NCBI RefSeq assembly: GCF_014656095.1
Contig: NZ_BNBT01000060.1
Location: 1 to 44,612 of the forward strand
DNA length: 44,612 nucleotides
Source: Streptomyces longispororuber
GTDB lineage: Bacteria; Actinomycetota; Actinomycetes; Streptomycetales; Streptomycetaceae
Direction: 5' to 3'
A program made the position numbers and the translations under genes. Below the pieces are notes generated by a model. That model ran no database searches. It was not told where the DNA came from and saw only the letters and a list, made by a program, of their open reading frames with translations. This document shows, piece by piece, positions 23,854-32,875 of the stretch (positions are counted from its first letter, which is position 1; every line of letters starts with the position of its first letter).

Positions 23854-23879
23854 GCGCGCCGTACGGCCGTACGGCGCGC
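23854..23879. terminator. Perfect 26-bp palindrome between convergent genes
   Basis: GCGCGCCGTACGG (23854-23866) is followed directly by its reverse complement (23867-23879). It lies between the convergent GH84-like and HNH genes and can act as a bidirectional terminator. A further CGCCGTACG copy follows at about 23891. Confidence 0.6.
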
Positions 23880-23921
23880 CGCGGGACGGCACGCCGTACG
23901 ACGAAGGCCCGAACCGATCCC

Positions 23922-24458
23922 CTAGGCGGAGATGCCGTCGATCCGGGCCATCGCGTCGTCCGCGCCGAACGGCTGCAAGTACGGCAGCCAGCGCGGGTCC
24001 CTATGCCCGGTGCCGATGATGCGCCAGGCGAGCCCGGTGGGCGGGGCGGGCTTGTGGCGCAGGCGCCAGCCGAGCTCCATCAGGTGCCGGTCGGCCTTCA
24101 CGTGGTTGCAGCGGCGGCAGGACGCCACCACGTTGTCCCAGGCGTGCTGGCCCCCACGGCTGCGGGGAATGACGTGGTCGACGCTGGTTGCGACGCCACC
24201 GCAGTACATGCACCGGCCGCCGTCACGGGCGAACAGCGCACGGCGGGTCAGGGGAACGGGCCCCCGGTAGGGGACCCTCACGAACCGCTTGAGCCGGACC
24301 ACGCTGGGAGCGGGGACGGTGCGGGTCGCGCTGTGCAGGAAGGCGCCGGACTCCTCGAGGCAGAGTGCCTTGTTCTCCAGGACGAGGACGAGCGCGCGGC
24401 GGAGCGGTACGACGCCGAGGGGCTCGTACGACGCGTTGAGGACCAGGACATGCGGCAC
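23922..24458 (-). CDS. HNH endonuclease domain protein
   Basis: This 178-residue protein has an N-terminal part HVLVLNASYEPLGVVPLRRA, common to a widespread actinobacterial HNH family. The HNH core is CMYCGG (zinc Cys pair), VDHVIPRSRGG (first His), WDNVVASCRRCNHVKADR (Asn, second Cys pair, second His). The GTG start at 24458 has GGAGG 7 bases upstream. The in vivo role is unknown; family members are chromosomal single genes, not obviously part of restriction systems. It is divergent from mscS. Confidence 0.93.
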   Translation of the reverse strand: MPHVLVLNASYEPLGVVPLRRALVLVLENKALCLEESGAFLHSATRTVPAPSVVRLKRFVRVPYRGPVPLTRRALFARDGGRCMYCGGVATSVDHVIPRSRGGQHAWDNVVASCRRCNHVKADRHLMELGWRLRHKPAPPTGLAWRIIGTGHRDPRWLPYLQPFGADDAMARIDGISA

Positions 24459-24747
24459 GGATGCCTCCTTGTACGCCGGCGGCGCGTGGCTCGCGCCGGG
24501 ACGATCTGCGCTCCAGTTTCCCCTCATGCCTGGTCGAAGCGCCACCATGTCCCCGTAACGGCCTTGAAGTGTTTTCGACCACACCCCGGAAGCGGCACCT
24601 CCCCTCGGTGCGGAGCAGCCGCTGGTCACCGGTTGATCGTCCGGCCCTCTTCGAACATGACAACGATCCCCACACAATGCCCCGTTAGTGTGGTGTGTCT
24701 GCCCGGAGCATCTTCTGCGCAGACCGCTATGCCTGGAGGTATCCGCC

Positions 24748-25842
24748 GTGTTCCTGTCCGTGCTCTCGGCCGCCGGGACGGACCCGGACCCGACGAAGAC
24801 ACCGAAGCCGGTCACCCTCGACGACGCCCACCAGAGCGCCGAGAACGCCGCGAGCTGGGTGGAGGAGAACTGGTCGACGTGGCTCGCCATCGGGCTGCGC
24901 ATCCTGCTGATCGTCGTGATCGCGATGGTCCTCAGAGCGGTCGTACGGCGCACCATCACCAAGTTCATCGACCGGATGAACCGGACGGCGCAGGCCGTGG
25001 ACGGCACTCCGCTCGGCGGGCTCCTGGTCAACGTGGAGCGGCGCAGGCAGCGCTCGCAGGCCATCGGGTCGGTGCTGCGCTCGGTGGCGTCGTTCCTGAT
25101 CCTGGGCACGGCCGCGCTGATGGTGCTGAGCGCCTTCGAGATCAACCTGGCGCCGCTGCTCGCCTCCGCCGGTGTGGCCGGCGTCGCGATCGGCTTCGGC
25201 GCGCGCAACCTGGTCACCGACTTTCTGTCCGGCGTGTTCATGATCCTGGAGGACCAGTACGGCGTCGGTGACTCCATCGACGCGGGCGTGGCCTCCGGCG
25301 AGGTCATCGAGGTGGGGCTGCGCGTGACGAAGCTGCGCGGCGACGACGGTGAGATCTGGTACGTGCGCAACGGCGAGGTCAAGCGCATCGGCAACCTCTC
25401 CCAGGGCTGGTCCACGGCCGGGGTCGACGTGACGGTGCGCTCGGACGAGGACCTGGACCAGGTCAAGCGGGTGCTCGGCGAGGTCGGTGAGCGCATGGCC
25501 AAGGAGGAGCCCTGGAACGAGCAGCTCTGGGGCCCGGTCGAGGTGCTCGGCCTGGACAGCGTGCTGCTCGACCAGATGGTGGTGCGGGTCGCGGCGAAGA
25601 CGATGCCGGGCAAGTCGCTCGGCGTGGAGCGGGAGCTGCGCTGGCGGATCAAGCGGGCCTTCGACGCGGAGGGCATCCGCATCGTGGGCGGCGTCCCGCT
25701 GCCGCAGCAGGAGGACGCACCCGCCGCGGACCCGACGGCCGGTATGGCCGCGCCGTCCGCGTTCGCCTCGGCGACGTCCCCGCAGTCGCTGACGGCGTCC
25801 CCGATACCCCCGCCGCCGCCGAACCCGAACCTGTCGAAGTAG
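24748..25842 (+). CDS. MscS family mechanosensitive ion channel
   Basis: This is a 364-residue membrane channel that releases solutes on hypo-osmotic shock. Membrane segments lie at about residues 48-70 (WLAIGLRILLIVVIAMVLRA), 115-135 and 140-165. The pore helix/cytoplasmic entry motif is GFGARNLVTDFLSGVFMILEDQYGVGDSI, followed by the beta domain. The C-terminus is an Ala/Pro-rich tail (SPIPPPPPNPN). The GTG start at 24748 has GGAGGT 7 bases upstream. The gap 24459-24747 must hold the divergent promoters for this gene and the HNH gene; I could not assign hexamers with confidence. Confidence 0.94.
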   Translation: MFLSVLSAAGTDPDPTKTPKPVTLDDAHQSAENAASWVEENWSTWLAIGLRILLIVVIAMVLRAVVRRTITKFIDRMNRTAQAVDGTPLGGLLVNVERRRQRSQAIGSVLRSVASFLILGTAALMVLSAFEINLAPLLASAGVAGVAIGFGARNLVTDFLSGVFMILEDQYGVGDSIDAGVASGEVIEVGLRVTKLRGDDGEIWYVRNGEVKRIGNLSQGWSTAGVDVTVRSDEDLDQVKRVLGEVGERMAKEEPWNEQLWGPVEVLGLDSVLLDQMVVRVAAKTMPGKSLGVERELRWRIKRAFDAEGIRIVGGVPLPQQEDAPAADPTAGMAAPSAFASATSPQSLTASPIPPPPPNPNLSK

Positions 25843-25876
25843 GAGCGTTTTCGGACACCCTCCACACCGTCCCTGA

Positions 25877-25906
25877 GGGGGCGCCCGGCATCTGCCGGGC
25901 GCCCCC
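25877..25906 (+). terminator. Strong hairpin after mscS
   Basis: GGGGGCGCCCGGCA (25877-25890) pairs perfectly with TGCCGGGCGCCCCC (25893-25906), followed by TTCGT. It lies 34 bases past the mscS stop. Confidence 0.8.
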
Positions 25907-25973
25907 TTCGTATGCGTGTGCCCCCGCGCGCCCGCCGGAGATAACGACTTGGTTGCCCCCGCGCCGCCCACTC

Positions 25974-26002
25974 TTGACGGTTCCTTCACGGCGGCTTACG
26001 TT
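25974..26002 (+). promoter_or_regulatory. Promoter of the csnR-K-like operon
   Basis: TTGACG (25974-25979) and TACGTT (25997-26002) are separated by 17 bases, a good housekeeping-sigma arrangement. The predicted transcription start is at about 26009, immediately before the palindromic operator. Confidence 0.65.
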
Positions 26003-26014
26003 CCTCGCAACCAA

Positions 26015-26029
26015 TAGGAAGCCTTCCTA
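26015..26029. promoter_or_regulatory. CsnR-type operator palindrome
   Basis: TAGGAAGCCTTCCTA is a perfect 7+1+7 inverted repeat just downstream of the predicted start point and 48 bases before the ROK gene. As I recall, CsnR of Streptomyces binds AGGAAA/TTTCCT-type palindromes at chitosanase and csn promoters, which this resembles. A repressor bound here would block transcription, giving autoregulation of the operon. Confidence 0.7.
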
Positions 26030-26076
26030 ACAGTCAAGTGGGGAGGCGGGCCGCCGAAAGGCAGGTGTCGTCAGCG

Positions 26077-27255
26077 ATGGCTGGAACCTCCCCCTCCGCG
26101 GGGTCGCCCGGTGTGCCGGGCACGCCTCGCGTGCTCCGCGCCATGAACGACCGCGCCGCGCTCGACCTGCTCGCCGCCCACGGGCCGCTCACCCGCACCC
26201 GCATCGGCGAGCTCACCGGCCTGTCCAAGCCCACCACCTCGCAGTTGCTCAGCCGCCTGGAGAGCGCGGGCCTGGTCCGCACCACGGGCCGGCAGAGCGG
26301 GCGCCCCGGCCCGAACGCCGTCCTGTACGAGATCGACCCCGCCGTCGGGAGCGTCGCCGCGCTGTCCGCCGACCCGAACGGGCTCACCGCCCTGGTCGCC
26401 GACGTCACCGGGCGCGAGGTGGGCCGCTTCCGGGTGGAGGCCGACGCCGTCGCCGAGGACGTGCGCCACCGCACCGCCCAGCTCGTCGTCGAGGCCGTGG
26501 ACGGCGCCCTCGCGCAGGCCGGGCTCGGCCACGACGACCTGCGCGCCACCGTCATCGGCACCCCCGGCGCCATCGACCCGCACGACGGGCGCCTGCGCTA
26601 CGCCCCGCACCTGCCCGGCTGGCACTCGCGCACCCTGCGCGCCGAGCTGGCCGAGGTGCTCGGCACCCCGGTCACCATCGAGAACGACGTCAACCTCGCC
26701 GCCATCGCCGAGCAGTACGAGGGCGCCGCCCAGGACCACGACGACTTCGTGCTGGCCTGGCTCGACGAGGGCGTGGGCGCGGCCATCGTGCTCGGCGGCA
26801 CCCTGCTGCGCGGCGCGACCGGCGGCGCGGGCGAGATCGGCTACATGCCGGTGCCGGGCGCCCCGCTGCTGCGCGGCCCCGAGGGCACGCCCGGCTCGTA
26901 CCGGGGCGGCTTCGAGAGCCTCGTCTCCGGCGCGGTCGTCCGCGAGCGCGCGGGCGGCAAGGAGCTGCCCGACGCCCTCGCCGACCCCGCCGTGCGCGAC
27001 GAGCTGGCCCAGCACATCGCCACCGCCCTCGCCGCGGTCGTGGCGGTCGTCGACCCCGAGCTGGTCGTCCTGTCCGGCCAGGTGGCCAAGGCGGGCGGCG
27101 AGGAGCTGCGGCTGCGCGTGACGGAGGAGCTGACCGGCCTCGCCCTGCCGTGCCCGCTGCTGCGCATCAGCGAACTGGAGGGCGACCCGATCCTCACCGG
27201 CGCCCTGCGCACGGCCCTCACCCAGGCCCGCGACACCGTCTTCGACACGGCCTGA
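26077..27255 (+). CDS. csnR: ROK family transcriptional repressor, CsnR-like
   Basis: This 392-residue protein has an N-terminal winged HTH (residues about 18-75: MNDRAALDLLAAHGPLTRTR, then LTGLSKPTTSQLLSRLE). A ROK sugar-kinase-like domain follows (IGTPGAIDPHDGRL, IENDVNLAAIAEQY, GGAGEIGYMPVPG). The usual ROK zinc signature CxCGxxGCxE after GAGEIG is missing; the stretch there has no Cys. The ATG at 26077 is used; GTG 26065 and GTG 26038 are in frame. Its position at the head of an E-F-G-H-K gene set matches the csnR-K operon, so it likely represses it and releases on a chitosan-derived effector. The symbol is by synteny. Confidence 0.88.
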   Translation: MAGTSPSAGSPGVPGTPRVLRAMNDRAALDLLAAHGPLTRTRIGELTGLSKPTTSQLLSRLESAGLVRTTGRQSGRPGPNAVLYEIDPAVGSVAALSADPNGLTALVADVTGREVGRFRVEADAVAEDVRHRTAQLVVEAVDGALAQAGLGHDDLRATVIGTPGAIDPHDGRLRYAPHLPGWHSRTLRAELAEVLGTPVTIENDVNLAAIAEQYEGAAQDHDDFVLAWLDEGVGAAIVLGGTLLRGATGGAGEIGYMPVPGAPLLRGPEGTPGSYRGGFESLVSGAVVRERAGGKELPDALADPAVRDELAQHIATALAAVVAVVDPELVVLSGQVAKAGGEELRLRVTEELTGLALPCPLLRISELEGDPILTGALRTALTQARDTVFDTA

Positions 27256-27389
27256 GCCGCACCGCACACCCGTACGCCCCGAACGCGCGTACGCCCGCTT
27301 CTCCGCCCCCCGGGTCTCCCTGTCCCCGGGCCCCCGCACCACCGCACCCCGCACTTCCTCCCCGCCCCCTCCCGCAAAGGAAGTCCGCC

Positions 27390-28730
27390 ATGCCGCGATG
27401 GCGCATACGCGCACGCGTGCCGGTCGCGCTCGCCGCCGCCGGGCTGTTCCTGTCCGGCTGCGCCAACCCGAGCACCGGCAGCGCCGACGACGACCCCACC
27501 AAGCCGGTGACGCTGAAGTTCTGGCACGGCTGGTCCGCGCCCAGCGAAGTCGAGGCGATCAACGAGAGCATCGACCGGTTCGAGAAGCTGCACCCCAACA
27601 TCACGGTGAAGGCCACCGAGAACGTCACCGACGCCACCATCAACCAGGCCCTCAGGGCGGGCGGCGGCGAGAGCCCCGACGTCGTGGTCTCCTTCACCAC
27701 CAACAACGTCGGCCAGTACTGCGACTCCGGCATGTGGGTCGACCTCGACCCGTTCATGAAGAAGACCGGGCTCGACAAGAAGAAGACGTTCCCCAAGACC
27801 CTGCTCGACTACACGAGCTACGAGGGCACCCAGTGCGCGCTGCCGCTCCTCGCGGACGCGTTCGGCATGTACTACAACAAGGACGCCTTCGAGGAGGCGG
27901 GCATCGCCCGCCCGCCGCGCACCATGTCCGAGTTCAAGAAGGCCGCCGCGAAGCTCACCGTGCGCCGCGGCAAGGACTCGTACGAGCGGGTCGGCTTCAT
28001 GCCCAACTTCCGCCTGTACCAGAACAGCCCGGACCGGCTGTTCGCCCAGTGGGGCCCCCGCTACTTCGACGCCGAGGGCAAGTCGCGCCTTGCCGACGAC
28101 CCCAAGACGTACGACTATTTCAAGACCACCAACGAGCTGATCGACGCCCAGGGCGGCTACGCGGACCTGGAGAAGTTCCGCGCCACCTTCGGCGACGAGA
28201 TGTCCAGCCAGAACGCCTTCCTGACCGGGAAGCTCGCCATGCACCTGGACGGCGAGTGGCGCGGCCTGATGCTGAAGGACGCCAAGGCGAAGTTCGACTG
28301 GGGCGTGGCGCCGCTGCCGGTCCCCGACGACCAGGCGGACACCTACGGCCGGGGCTTCGTCACCGGCACCGTCGCGGGCATCGCGCACAGCAGCAGGCAC
28401 CAGAACGCGGCGTGGGAACTGGTCCGGTTCCTGACCGCCGACACCGACCAGGTCGTGGACTTCGCCAACGCCATCCACAACGTGCCGTCCACCTACGCGG
28501 CCCTCAAGTCGCCCCGCCTGGACGCCGACCCGCGCTTCCGCACGTTCTTCCGGATCCTGGAGAACGAGCACAGCCGGGCGATGCCGCCCTCCACCAACGG
28601 CGGCGCGTACATCGTCTCGCTCGGGGACTTCGCGTACTCCGTCGAGGCCGGGCGCGAGAAGGACCTGCGCAAGGGCCTTCGGGAGCTCGACGACCAGATC
28701 GACGCCGACAACGTCCAGGCCGAGAACTGA
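27390..28730 (+). CDS. csnE: Sugar ABC transporter substrate-binding lipoprotein (chito-oligosaccharide type)
   Basis: This is a 446-residue extracellular family 1 binding protein. A basic start and a hydrophobic stretch lead to lipobox LSGC, with the lipidated Cys at about residue 25. The mature part has TLKFWHGWSAPSEVEAINES and later GTVAGIAHSSRHQNAAWELV, typical of UgpB/MalE-like receptors. AAAGGAAG lies just ahead of the ATG. It follows csnR by 134 bases that contain no hairpin I can see. The inferred ligand is glucosamine oligosaccharides, by synteny with csnR-K. Confidence 0.9.
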   Translation: MPRWRIRARVPVALAAAGLFLSGCANPSTGSADDDPTKPVTLKFWHGWSAPSEVEAINESIDRFEKLHPNITVKATENVTDATINQALRAGGGESPDVVVSFTTNNVGQYCDSGMWVDLDPFMKKTGLDKKKTFPKTLLDYTSYEGTQCALPLLADAFGMYYNKDAFEEAGIARPPRTMSEFKKAAAKLTVRRGKDSYERVGFMPNFRLYQNSPDRLFAQWGPRYFDAEGKSRLADDPKTYDYFKTTNELIDAQGGYADLEKFRATFGDEMSSQNAFLTGKLAMHLDGEWRGLMLKDAKAKFDWGVAPLPVPDDQADTYGRGFVTGTVAGIAHSSRHQNAAWELVRFLTADTDQVVDFANAIHNVPSTYAALKSPRLDADPRFRTFFRILENEHSRAMPPSTNGGAYIVSLGDFAYSVEAGREKDLRKGLRELDDQIDADNVQAEN

Positions 28731-28743
28731 GGAGCGCCCCGCC

Positions 28744-29679
28744 ATGGCCCTGACCCTCTCCAGGCCCGCGCGCCGCCGACTGCGCGTGCTGGGCTTCCTC
28801 TCCCCCTGGCTGATCGGCTTCAGCGTCTTCTTCGCGTACCCGCTGATCGCCACCGTCTACTTCTCGTTCATGCACTACAACCAGATCAAGGAGCCCACGT
28901 TCGTCGGGCTCAAGAACTGGCGGTACGTGTTCGAGCAGATGCCGCTGTTCGGCCCGGCCCTGTGGAACACGCTGTGGCTGGTCGTGGTGATGGTGGCCCT
29001 GCGCGTGGTCTTCGGGCTCTCGCTCGGGCTGCTCGTGACGAAGCTCAAGAGCGGCGTCGGGTTCTTCCGCACCGCCTTCTACATCCCCTACCTCGCCCCG
29101 CCGGTGGCGGCCACGGTCGCCTTCGTGTTCCTGCTCAACCCGGGCACAGGACCCGTCAACGAGATCCTCGGCAAGGTGGGCATCGACGCGCCCGCCTGGT
29201 TCAACGACCCGACCTGGGCCAAGCCGTCGCTGGTGATGCTCTCCCTGTGGGGCATCGGCGACCTGATGGTGATCTTCATGGCGGCGCTGCTCGACGTCCC
29301 CAAGGAGCAGTACGAGGCCGCCGACCTGGACGGCGCGGGCGCCTGGGCCAAGTTCCGCTACGTCACCTGGCCGTCGATCACGCCGATCGTGATGTTCGCC
29401 GTGGTCACCGGGGTCGTCCAGACCATGCAGTACTACACGCAGGCCCTGGTCGCCGGAAAGGTCGCCTCCGGGGTGTCCATCGGACCCGGCTCGGTGATCC
29501 AGCCCGGCTACCCCGACCACTCGACCCTCACGGTCCCCCAGCTCGTCTACTCGATGGGCTTCCAGAACTTCAACACCGGTGCGGCGTGCGTGCTCTCGCT
29601 CGTGCTCTTCGCCATCGCCATGGCCGCGACCCTGCTGCTCATGCGCAAGCGCTCGGGCCTGCTCGCGGCGGAGGACTGA
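28744..29679 (+). CDS. csnF: Sugar ABC transporter permease (MalF type)
   Basis: This is a 311-residue inner-membrane subunit with about six membrane segments (first at about 17-36, LGFLSPWLIGFSVFFAYPLI). The EAA loop is EAADLDGAGAWAKFRYVTWP, which docks to the ATPase. It starts 13 bases after csnE with GAGGAG upstream. It pairs with the next permease. Confidence 0.93.
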   Translation: MALTLSRPARRRLRVLGFLSPWLIGFSVFFAYPLIATVYFSFMHYNQIKEPTFVGLKNWRYVFEQMPLFGPALWNTLWLVVVMVALRVVFGLSLGLLVTKLKSGVGFFRTAFYIPYLAPPVAATVAFVFLLNPGTGPVNEILGKVGIDAPAWFNDPTWAKPSLVMLSLWGIGDLMVIFMAALLDVPKEQYEAADLDGAGAWAKFRYVTWPSITPIVMFAVVTGVVQTMQYYTQALVAGKVASGVSIGPGSVIQPGYPDHSTLTVPQLVYSMGFQNFNTGAACVLSLVLFAIAMAATLLLMRKRSGLLAAED

Positions 29680-29685
29680 TCGACG

Positions 29686-30597
29686 ATGACATCCACGACC
29701 CTCGGCGCGCCCGCGTCCACGCCGGCCGCCGCCCCCGTCACGGAGCGCGGGCCCGCCGCCGCCCGCGCCCGCCGCAAGCGCGTCCTGCACTGGATCGCGG
29801 TGCACAGCGTCGCGATCGCCGTGGCCCTGCTGTTCGTCCTGCCGTTCGTGTTCGTCTTCCTGACGTCCGTGATGAGCGACGAGCAGGCCATGAGCGGTGA
29901 CCTGTGGCCCAGCTCCTGGCACTGGGAGAACTACAGGACCGTCTTCGAGACCGACGGGTTCCTCACCTGGTGGCGCAACTCGCTGCTGTACGCGGGGCTC
30001 GGCACCCTGTTCACCGTGTGCTCGGCGATCCCCGTGGCGTACGCGCTCGCCAAGTTCCGCTTCCGCGGCCGGCGCACCGCGATGCTCCTCGTCATCTCCA
30101 CGATGATGCTGCCGCCGCAGGTCATCGTGATCCCGATGTACCTGGTGTGGGCGCAGCAGTTCCACCTGTCGGGCACGCTGTGGCCGCTGATCATCCCGAT
30201 GGCCTTCGGCGACGCGTACTCGATCTTCCTCCTTCGGCAGTTCCTCCTCACCATCCCCCAGGAGTACCTGGAGTCCGCCCGCGTCGACGGCTGCGGCGAG
30301 CTGCGCACGCTGCTGAAGATCGTCGTACCGATGGCCAAGCCCGGCATCGCGGCGATCGCGCTGTTCCAGTTCTTCTACTGCTGGAACGACTACTTCGGCC
30401 CGCAGATCTACGCCGCGCAGGACCCGGGCTCCTGGACCCTCTCCTACGGCCTGGAGTCCTTCAAGAGCGCCCACATGGTGAACTGGAACATGACCATGGC
30501 GGCGACGCTCCTGGTCATGGCTCCGGTCATCGTCATCTTCTTCTTCGCACAGAAGGCCTTCGTCGAAGGCGTCACCCTCACCGGAGTAAAGGGCTGA
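29686..30597 (+). CDS. csnG: Sugar ABC transporter permease (MalG type)
   Basis: This is a 303-residue inner-membrane subunit with about six membrane segments (first at about 44-66, VAIALLFVLPFVFVFLTSVM). The EAA loop is ESARVDGCGELRTLLKIVVP. The start is 6 bases after csnF. No ATPase gene is present in the operon. In Streptomyces, carbohydrate importers of this kind commonly share the MsiK ATPase encoded elsewhere. Confidence 0.93.
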   Translation: MTSTTLGAPASTPAAAPVTERGPAAARARRKRVLHWIAVHSVAIAVALLFVLPFVFVFLTSVMSDEQAMSGDLWPSSWHWENYRTVFETDGFLTWWRNSLLYAGLGTLFTVCSAIPVAYALAKFRFRGRRTAMLLVISTMMLPPQVIVIPMYLVWAQQFHLSGTLWPLIIPMAFGDAYSIFLLRQFLLTIPQEYLESARVDGCGELRTLLKIVVPMAKPGIAAIALFQFFYCWNDYFGPQIYAAQDPGSWTLSYGLESFKSAHMVNWNMTMAATLLVMAPVIVIFFFAQKAFVEGVTLTGVKG

Positions 30598-30604
30598 TCC
30601 AGCA

Positions 30605-31870
30605 ATGAAGCTCGCAGTGGTCGGCGGAGGCTCGACCTACACACCCGAACTCATCGACGGCTTCGCCCGGTTGAGGGACACGCTGCCCATCGAGGAGCTG
30701 GTCCTCGTCGACCCGGCGGCCCAGCGCCTGGAGCTCGTCGGCGGCCTCGCCCGCCGCATCTTCGCCAAGCAGGGCCACCCCGGCCGCATCGTCACCACCT
30801 CCGACGTGGACGCGGGCGTCGCCGACGCCGACGCGGTGCTGCTCCAGCTCCGCGTCGGCGGGCAGGCGGCCCGGCAGCAGGACGAGACGTGGCCGCTGGA
30901 GTGCGGCTGCGTCGGCCAGGAGACGACGGGGGCGGGCGGCCTGGCGAAGGCCCTCCGCACGGTCCCCGTCGTCCTGGACATCGCCGAACGCGTCCGCCGC
31001 GCCAACCCGGACGCCTGGATCATCGACTTCACCAACCCCGTCGGCATCGTCACCCGCGCCCTGCTCCAGGCCGGGCACAAGGCCGTCGGCCTGTGCAACG
31101 TCGCCATCGGCTTCCAGCGGAAGTTCGCCGCGCACCTGGGCGTCGACCCGGCCCGGGTGCACCTGGACCACGTGGGCCTCAACCACCTCACGTGGGAGCT
31201 GGGCGTCCGCCTCGGCGGCCCCGACGGCGAGGACGTCCTGCCGAAGCTGCTCGCCGACCACGGCGACGCCGTCGCCGACGACCTGCGCATGCCGCGCTCC
31301 CTCGTGGACCGCCTCGGCGTCGTCCCCTCCTACTACCTGCGCTACTACTACCAGCACGACGAGGTCGTCCGGGAGCTGGCCACGAAGCCGTCCCGCGCCG
31401 CCGAGGTCGCCGCCATGGAGGAGAAGTTGCTGGAGATGTACGGCGACCCGTCCCTGGACGAGAAGCCCGAGCTGCTGGCCAAGCGGGGCGGGGCCTTCTA
31501 CAGCGAGGCCGCCGTGGACCTCGCCGCGTCGCTGCTCGGCGGTGGCGGCAGCCCGTACCAGGTGGTCAACACGTACAACGACGGCACGCTGCCGTTCCTC
31601 CCCGACGACGCGGTGATCGAGGTCCAGGCCGCGGTGGGCAGGGACGGCGCCGCCCCCCTGTCCGTGCCCGCCCTCGACCCGCTGTTCGCCGGGCTGATCG
31701 CCGACGTCACCGCGTACGAGGACCTGGCGCTGGCCGCCGCGCTGCACGGGGGGCGCGAGCGCGTCTTCCGGGCGCTGCTCGCGCACCCGCTGATCGGCCA
31801 GTACGCCTACGCCGACCAGCTCACGGACAAGCTGCTCGCCCACAACCGGGAGCACCTCGCGTGGGCCTGA
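30605..31870 (+). CDS. csnH: GH4 family NAD-dependent glycosidase (6-phospho-beta-glucosidase-like)
   Basis: This is a 421-residue cytosolic enzyme. GH4 glycosidases use NAD and a divalent metal, by a redox-elimination mechanism. Visible features are the NAD motif VVGGGSTYTPELI at residues 5-17, the metal ligands Cys164 in GLCNVAIG and His194 in GLNHLTW, and DFTNPVGIVTRAL. It starts 7 bases after csnG. In the csn operon it would cleave imported, possibly phosphorylated, glucosamine oligosaccharides. The kinase gene overlaps its end. Confidence 0.92.
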   Translation: MKLAVVGGGSTYTPELIDGFARLRDTLPIEELVLVDPAAQRLELVGGLARRIFAKQGHPGRIVTTSDVDAGVADADAVLLQLRVGGQAARQQDETWPLECGCVGQETTGAGGLAKALRTVPVVLDIAERVRRANPDAWIIDFTNPVGIVTRALLQAGHKAVGLCNVAIGFQRKFAAHLGVDPARVHLDHVGLNHLTWELGVRLGGPDGEDVLPKLLADHGDAVADDLRMPRSLVDRLGVVPSYYLRYYYQHDEVVRELATKPSRAAEVAAMEEKLLEMYGDPSLDEKPELLAKRGGAFYSEAAVDLAASLLGGGGSPYQVVNTYNDGTLPFLPDDAVIEVQAAVGRDGAAPLSVPALDPLFAGLIADVTAYEDLALAAALHGGRERVFRALLAHPLIGQYAYADQLTDKLLAHNREHLAWA

Positions 31871-32853
31871 GGACCGCACGGGGCACCGTGCTCGCCATCG
31901 ACGCGGGCAACAGCAAGACCGACGTCGCGGTGGTCGCGGCCGACGGCACGGTCGTCGGCGCGGCCCGCGGCGGCGGGTTCCAGCCGCCGCTGGTCGGCGT
32001 GGAGCCGGCGGTGGACGTGCTGGCGGAGGCGGTCGACCGGGCGCTTGCCGAGGCCGGGACGCCGTCCGTCGACCACGTCTCCGCCTGCCTGGCCAACGCC
32101 GACCTGCCCGTCGAGGAGGAGCAGTTGGCCGCCGCCCTGCGCCGCCGGGGCTGGGGTGCGGGCGTGGCCGTGCGCAACGACACCTTCGCGGTGCTGCGGG
32201 CCGGCCTCCTGGAGGACGCGGAGCCGCGCGGTGTCGCCGTGGTGTGCGGCGCCGGCGTCAACTGCGCGGGCATGCTGCCCGACGGCCGCACCGCCCGCTT
32301 CCCCGCCATCGGCAAGATCTCCGGCGACTGGGGCGGGGGCGCCGGGCTCGCCCTGGAGGCGCTGTGGCACGCCGCCCGCGCCGAGGACGGCCGCGGCGGG
32401 CCCACCGCCCTGATGCGGAGCCTGCCCGCGCACTTCGGGCTCGACTCCATGTACGCGCTCATCGAGGCGCTGCACCTGGGGCGCATCGAGGCGGCGCGCC
32501 GGCACGAGCTGACGCCGGTCCTCTTCGCCACCGCGGACGGGGGCGACGCGATCGCCCGCGAGCTGGTGGACCGCATGGCGGAGGAGGTCGTCACCATGGC
32601 CGTGGTGGCGCTGGAGCGGCTCGGCCTCCTGGAGGAGGCGGCACCCGTGCTGCTGGGGGGCGGCGTCCTGGCCGCGCGGCACCCGCGGCTCGACACCGGT
32701 GTCCGCGTACGCCTCGCGGAGCGGGCGCCCAAGGCGGTGCCCCGCGTGGTGACCGAGCGGCCGGTCCTGGGCGCGGCCCTCCTGGGCCTCGACCACCTCG
32801 GGGCTCCGCCTCACGTCCACGCCCGGCTCCGCGCACACTACGCCTCGGGCTGA
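31861..32853 (+). CDS. csnK: BadF/BadG/BcrA/BcrD-type sugar (GlcNAc/GlcN-like) kinase
   Basis: This 330-residue kinase has phosphate-binding loop IDAGNSKTDVAVV near the N-terminus, VCGAGVNCAGMLPDGR at about 120-136, and GKISGDWGGGAGLALEAL shortly after. These are typical of eukaryote-like N-acetylglucosamine kinases of the BadF family. The GTG at 31861 overlaps the csnH stop by 10 bases and has GGGAG 8 bases upstream; GTG 31888 is the alternative. It would phosphorylate imported amino sugars or oligosaccharides. It is the last gene of the operon. Confidence 0.9.
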   Translation: MGLRTARGTVLAIDAGNSKTDVAVVAADGTVVGAARGGGFQPPLVGVEPAVDVLAEAVDRALAEAGTPSVDHVSACLANADLPVEEEQLAAALRRRGWGAGVAVRNDTFAVLRAGLLEDAEPRGVAVVCGAGVNCAGMLPDGRTARFPAIGKISGDWGGGAGLALEALWHAARAEDGRGGPTALMRSLPAHFGLDSMYALIEALHLGRIEAARRHELTPVLFATADGGDAIARELVDRMAEEVVTMAVVALERLGLLEEAAPVLLGGGVLAARHPRLDTGVRVRLAERAPKAVPRVVTERPVLGAALLGLDHLGAPPHVHARLRAHYASG

Positions 32854-32875
32854 GCCGCCGCCGGGGCCCTTCTTT

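Noticed and set aside
26015..26029. Palindrome as a terminator of mscS
   Set aside because: mscS already has a strong hairpin at 25877-25906. This palindrome is AT-rich, short, and lies just downstream of a good promoter.
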